Positions 63,614 to 64,000 of a stretch of DNA of 64,000 nucleotides are shown piece after piece. The stretch lies in the NCBI GenBank assembly GCA_963210315.1, contig OY723246.1, positions 2,170,001 through 2,234,000 of the forward strand, given 5' to 3'. Each line of letters begins with the position of its first letter. The stretch's first letter is position 1. Source of the stretch: Rhynchopus euleeides (Eukaryota > Euglenozoa > Diplonemea > Diplonemida > Diplonemidae). The notes under the pieces were generated by a model. It made no database searches. It had not been told where the DNA came from and saw only the letters and a list, made by a program, of their open reading frames with translations. A program made the position numbers and the translations under genes.

Positions 63614-64000
63614 ATGTTTCTTGACGACCGCTGGACGCGCGGCAGGCCGTGCGTTGGCGACCTTTCCGACAGGCTGAACGAGCAGGACGTGTGCAGCAGC
63701 ATCGTCGCGCCACAGCGCTACCCCCCGGGGCACTCCGGGGGCAAGGCCACGGCACGACTTTCCAAGGCGAGCCACATGGCACCCCGTGCCGTGCACACCA
63801 GCGACCAGCCTGTCACCGGGCGCAGCATGTGCTTCTCCTCCGACGGAACGCTGGCAGCCACAGGCTGCGATGACACGGCTGTCCGTGTGTTCGAGGTGGA
63901 GCCCCAACACGCCCTGGCGCACACCCTGCGGGGCCATGCAGGCTACGTCTACTGCGTCCGGTTCCTGCCCCACAGCACCCGCCTCCTGTCATGCAGCGGC
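63614..64000 (+). CDS. WD40-repeat protein, 5' part (runs off window)
   Basis: 129 codons from ATG 63614 (MFLDDRWTRGRP) with no stop before the window end. After a basic N-terminal region of about 75 residues, WD40 blades appear: CFSSDGTLAATGCDDTAVRV and then LRGHAGYVYCVRFLPHS, with the GH dipeptide and S/T-G-D pattern typical of these propellers. WD40 propellers are scaffolds; which complex it serves cannot be told from this fragment. It lies on the same strand as all other host genes. Confidence 0.75.
   Translation, partial: MFLDDRWTRGRPCVGDLSDRLNEQDVCSSIVAPQRYPPGHSGGKATARLSKASHMAPRAVHTSDQPVTGRSMCFSSDGTLAATGCDDTAVRVFEVEPQHALAHTLRGHAGYVYCVRFLPHSTRLLSCSG

Noticed and set aside
1..64000. tRNA, 5S rRNA, snRNA or spliced-leader RNA genes
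   Set aside because: I looked for box B-like GGTTCNANNCC motifs and leader-like exons next to GTAAG; nothing had a matching structure. A covariance search could still find one.

Overview
The window is nuclear DNA of a unicellular eukaryote, GC-rich and packed with retroelements. Most long open frames are intron-poor, and five or six host genes (kelch protein, WSC/7TM protein with its in-frame continuation, LVIVD/7TM protein, sphingolipid desaturase, WD40 protein) all lie on the + strand. Most have long pyrimidine tracts and an AG upstream. Co-directional genes of this kind, together with retrotransposons ordered gag - tyrosine recombinase (YR) - RT/RNase H whose two end-halves also occur fused as short solo copies, recall the VIPER/SIRE system of trypanosomes. 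My best guess is a euglenozoan, perhaps a diplonemid; this is inference, and one host gene carries a convincing conventional GT-AG intron.

Layout. 1-4.2 kb: the 3' part of a VIPER-like element (gag, YR, RT-RH, then a B1-A2-B2 split direct repeat). 4.7-7.5 kb (-): a 5'-truncated LINE with a plant/archaeal-type RNase H. 8.3-15.7 kb: host genes, first a kelch membrane protein, then a LVIVD/WSC/Pro-Thr stalk protein interrupted by a single in-frame UAG before a seven-helix membrane domain. 16.1-17.7 kb: a foldback element split by a solo A-B unit. 17.7-22.9 kb: a large non-autonomous YR element with tandem arrays; a near-identical inverted copy lies at 56.8-61.6 kb. 24.1-26.8 kb: a second ectodomain-stalk-7TM gene. 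26.8-29.4 kb: a hAT-like BED-finger remnant among TTTAATACAG repeats, and a TA-flanked foldback. 29.5-33.9 kb: the complete VIPER-like element 2. 34.7-38.8 kb (-): a third, DIRS-like YR element with inverted ends. 40.8-42.5 kb (-): a 5'-truncated LINE, followed by a 47-bp perfect hairpin. 43-45 kb: two solo YR-element remnants and a family of GGTCTTCGC...GCGAAGACC hairpins. 47.4-52.5 kb: three TA-flanked elements abutting head to tail. 53.8-54.9 kb: dihydroceramide/sphingolipid delta-4 desaturase with one 122-nt intron. 63.6 kb to the end: start of a WD40 protein.

The main points of interest are: a candidate undescribed surface-protein family that joins variable ectodomains (beta-propeller, WSC) through Pro/Thr stalks to a shared seven-helix module; YR retrotransposons whose reverse transcriptase has Asp-Asn in place of Asp-Asp and whose YR lies in frame behind the gag UGA; and the split-repeat/solo-unit structure showing integration at TTTT cores. 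No rRNA, tRNA or CRISPR array was found.
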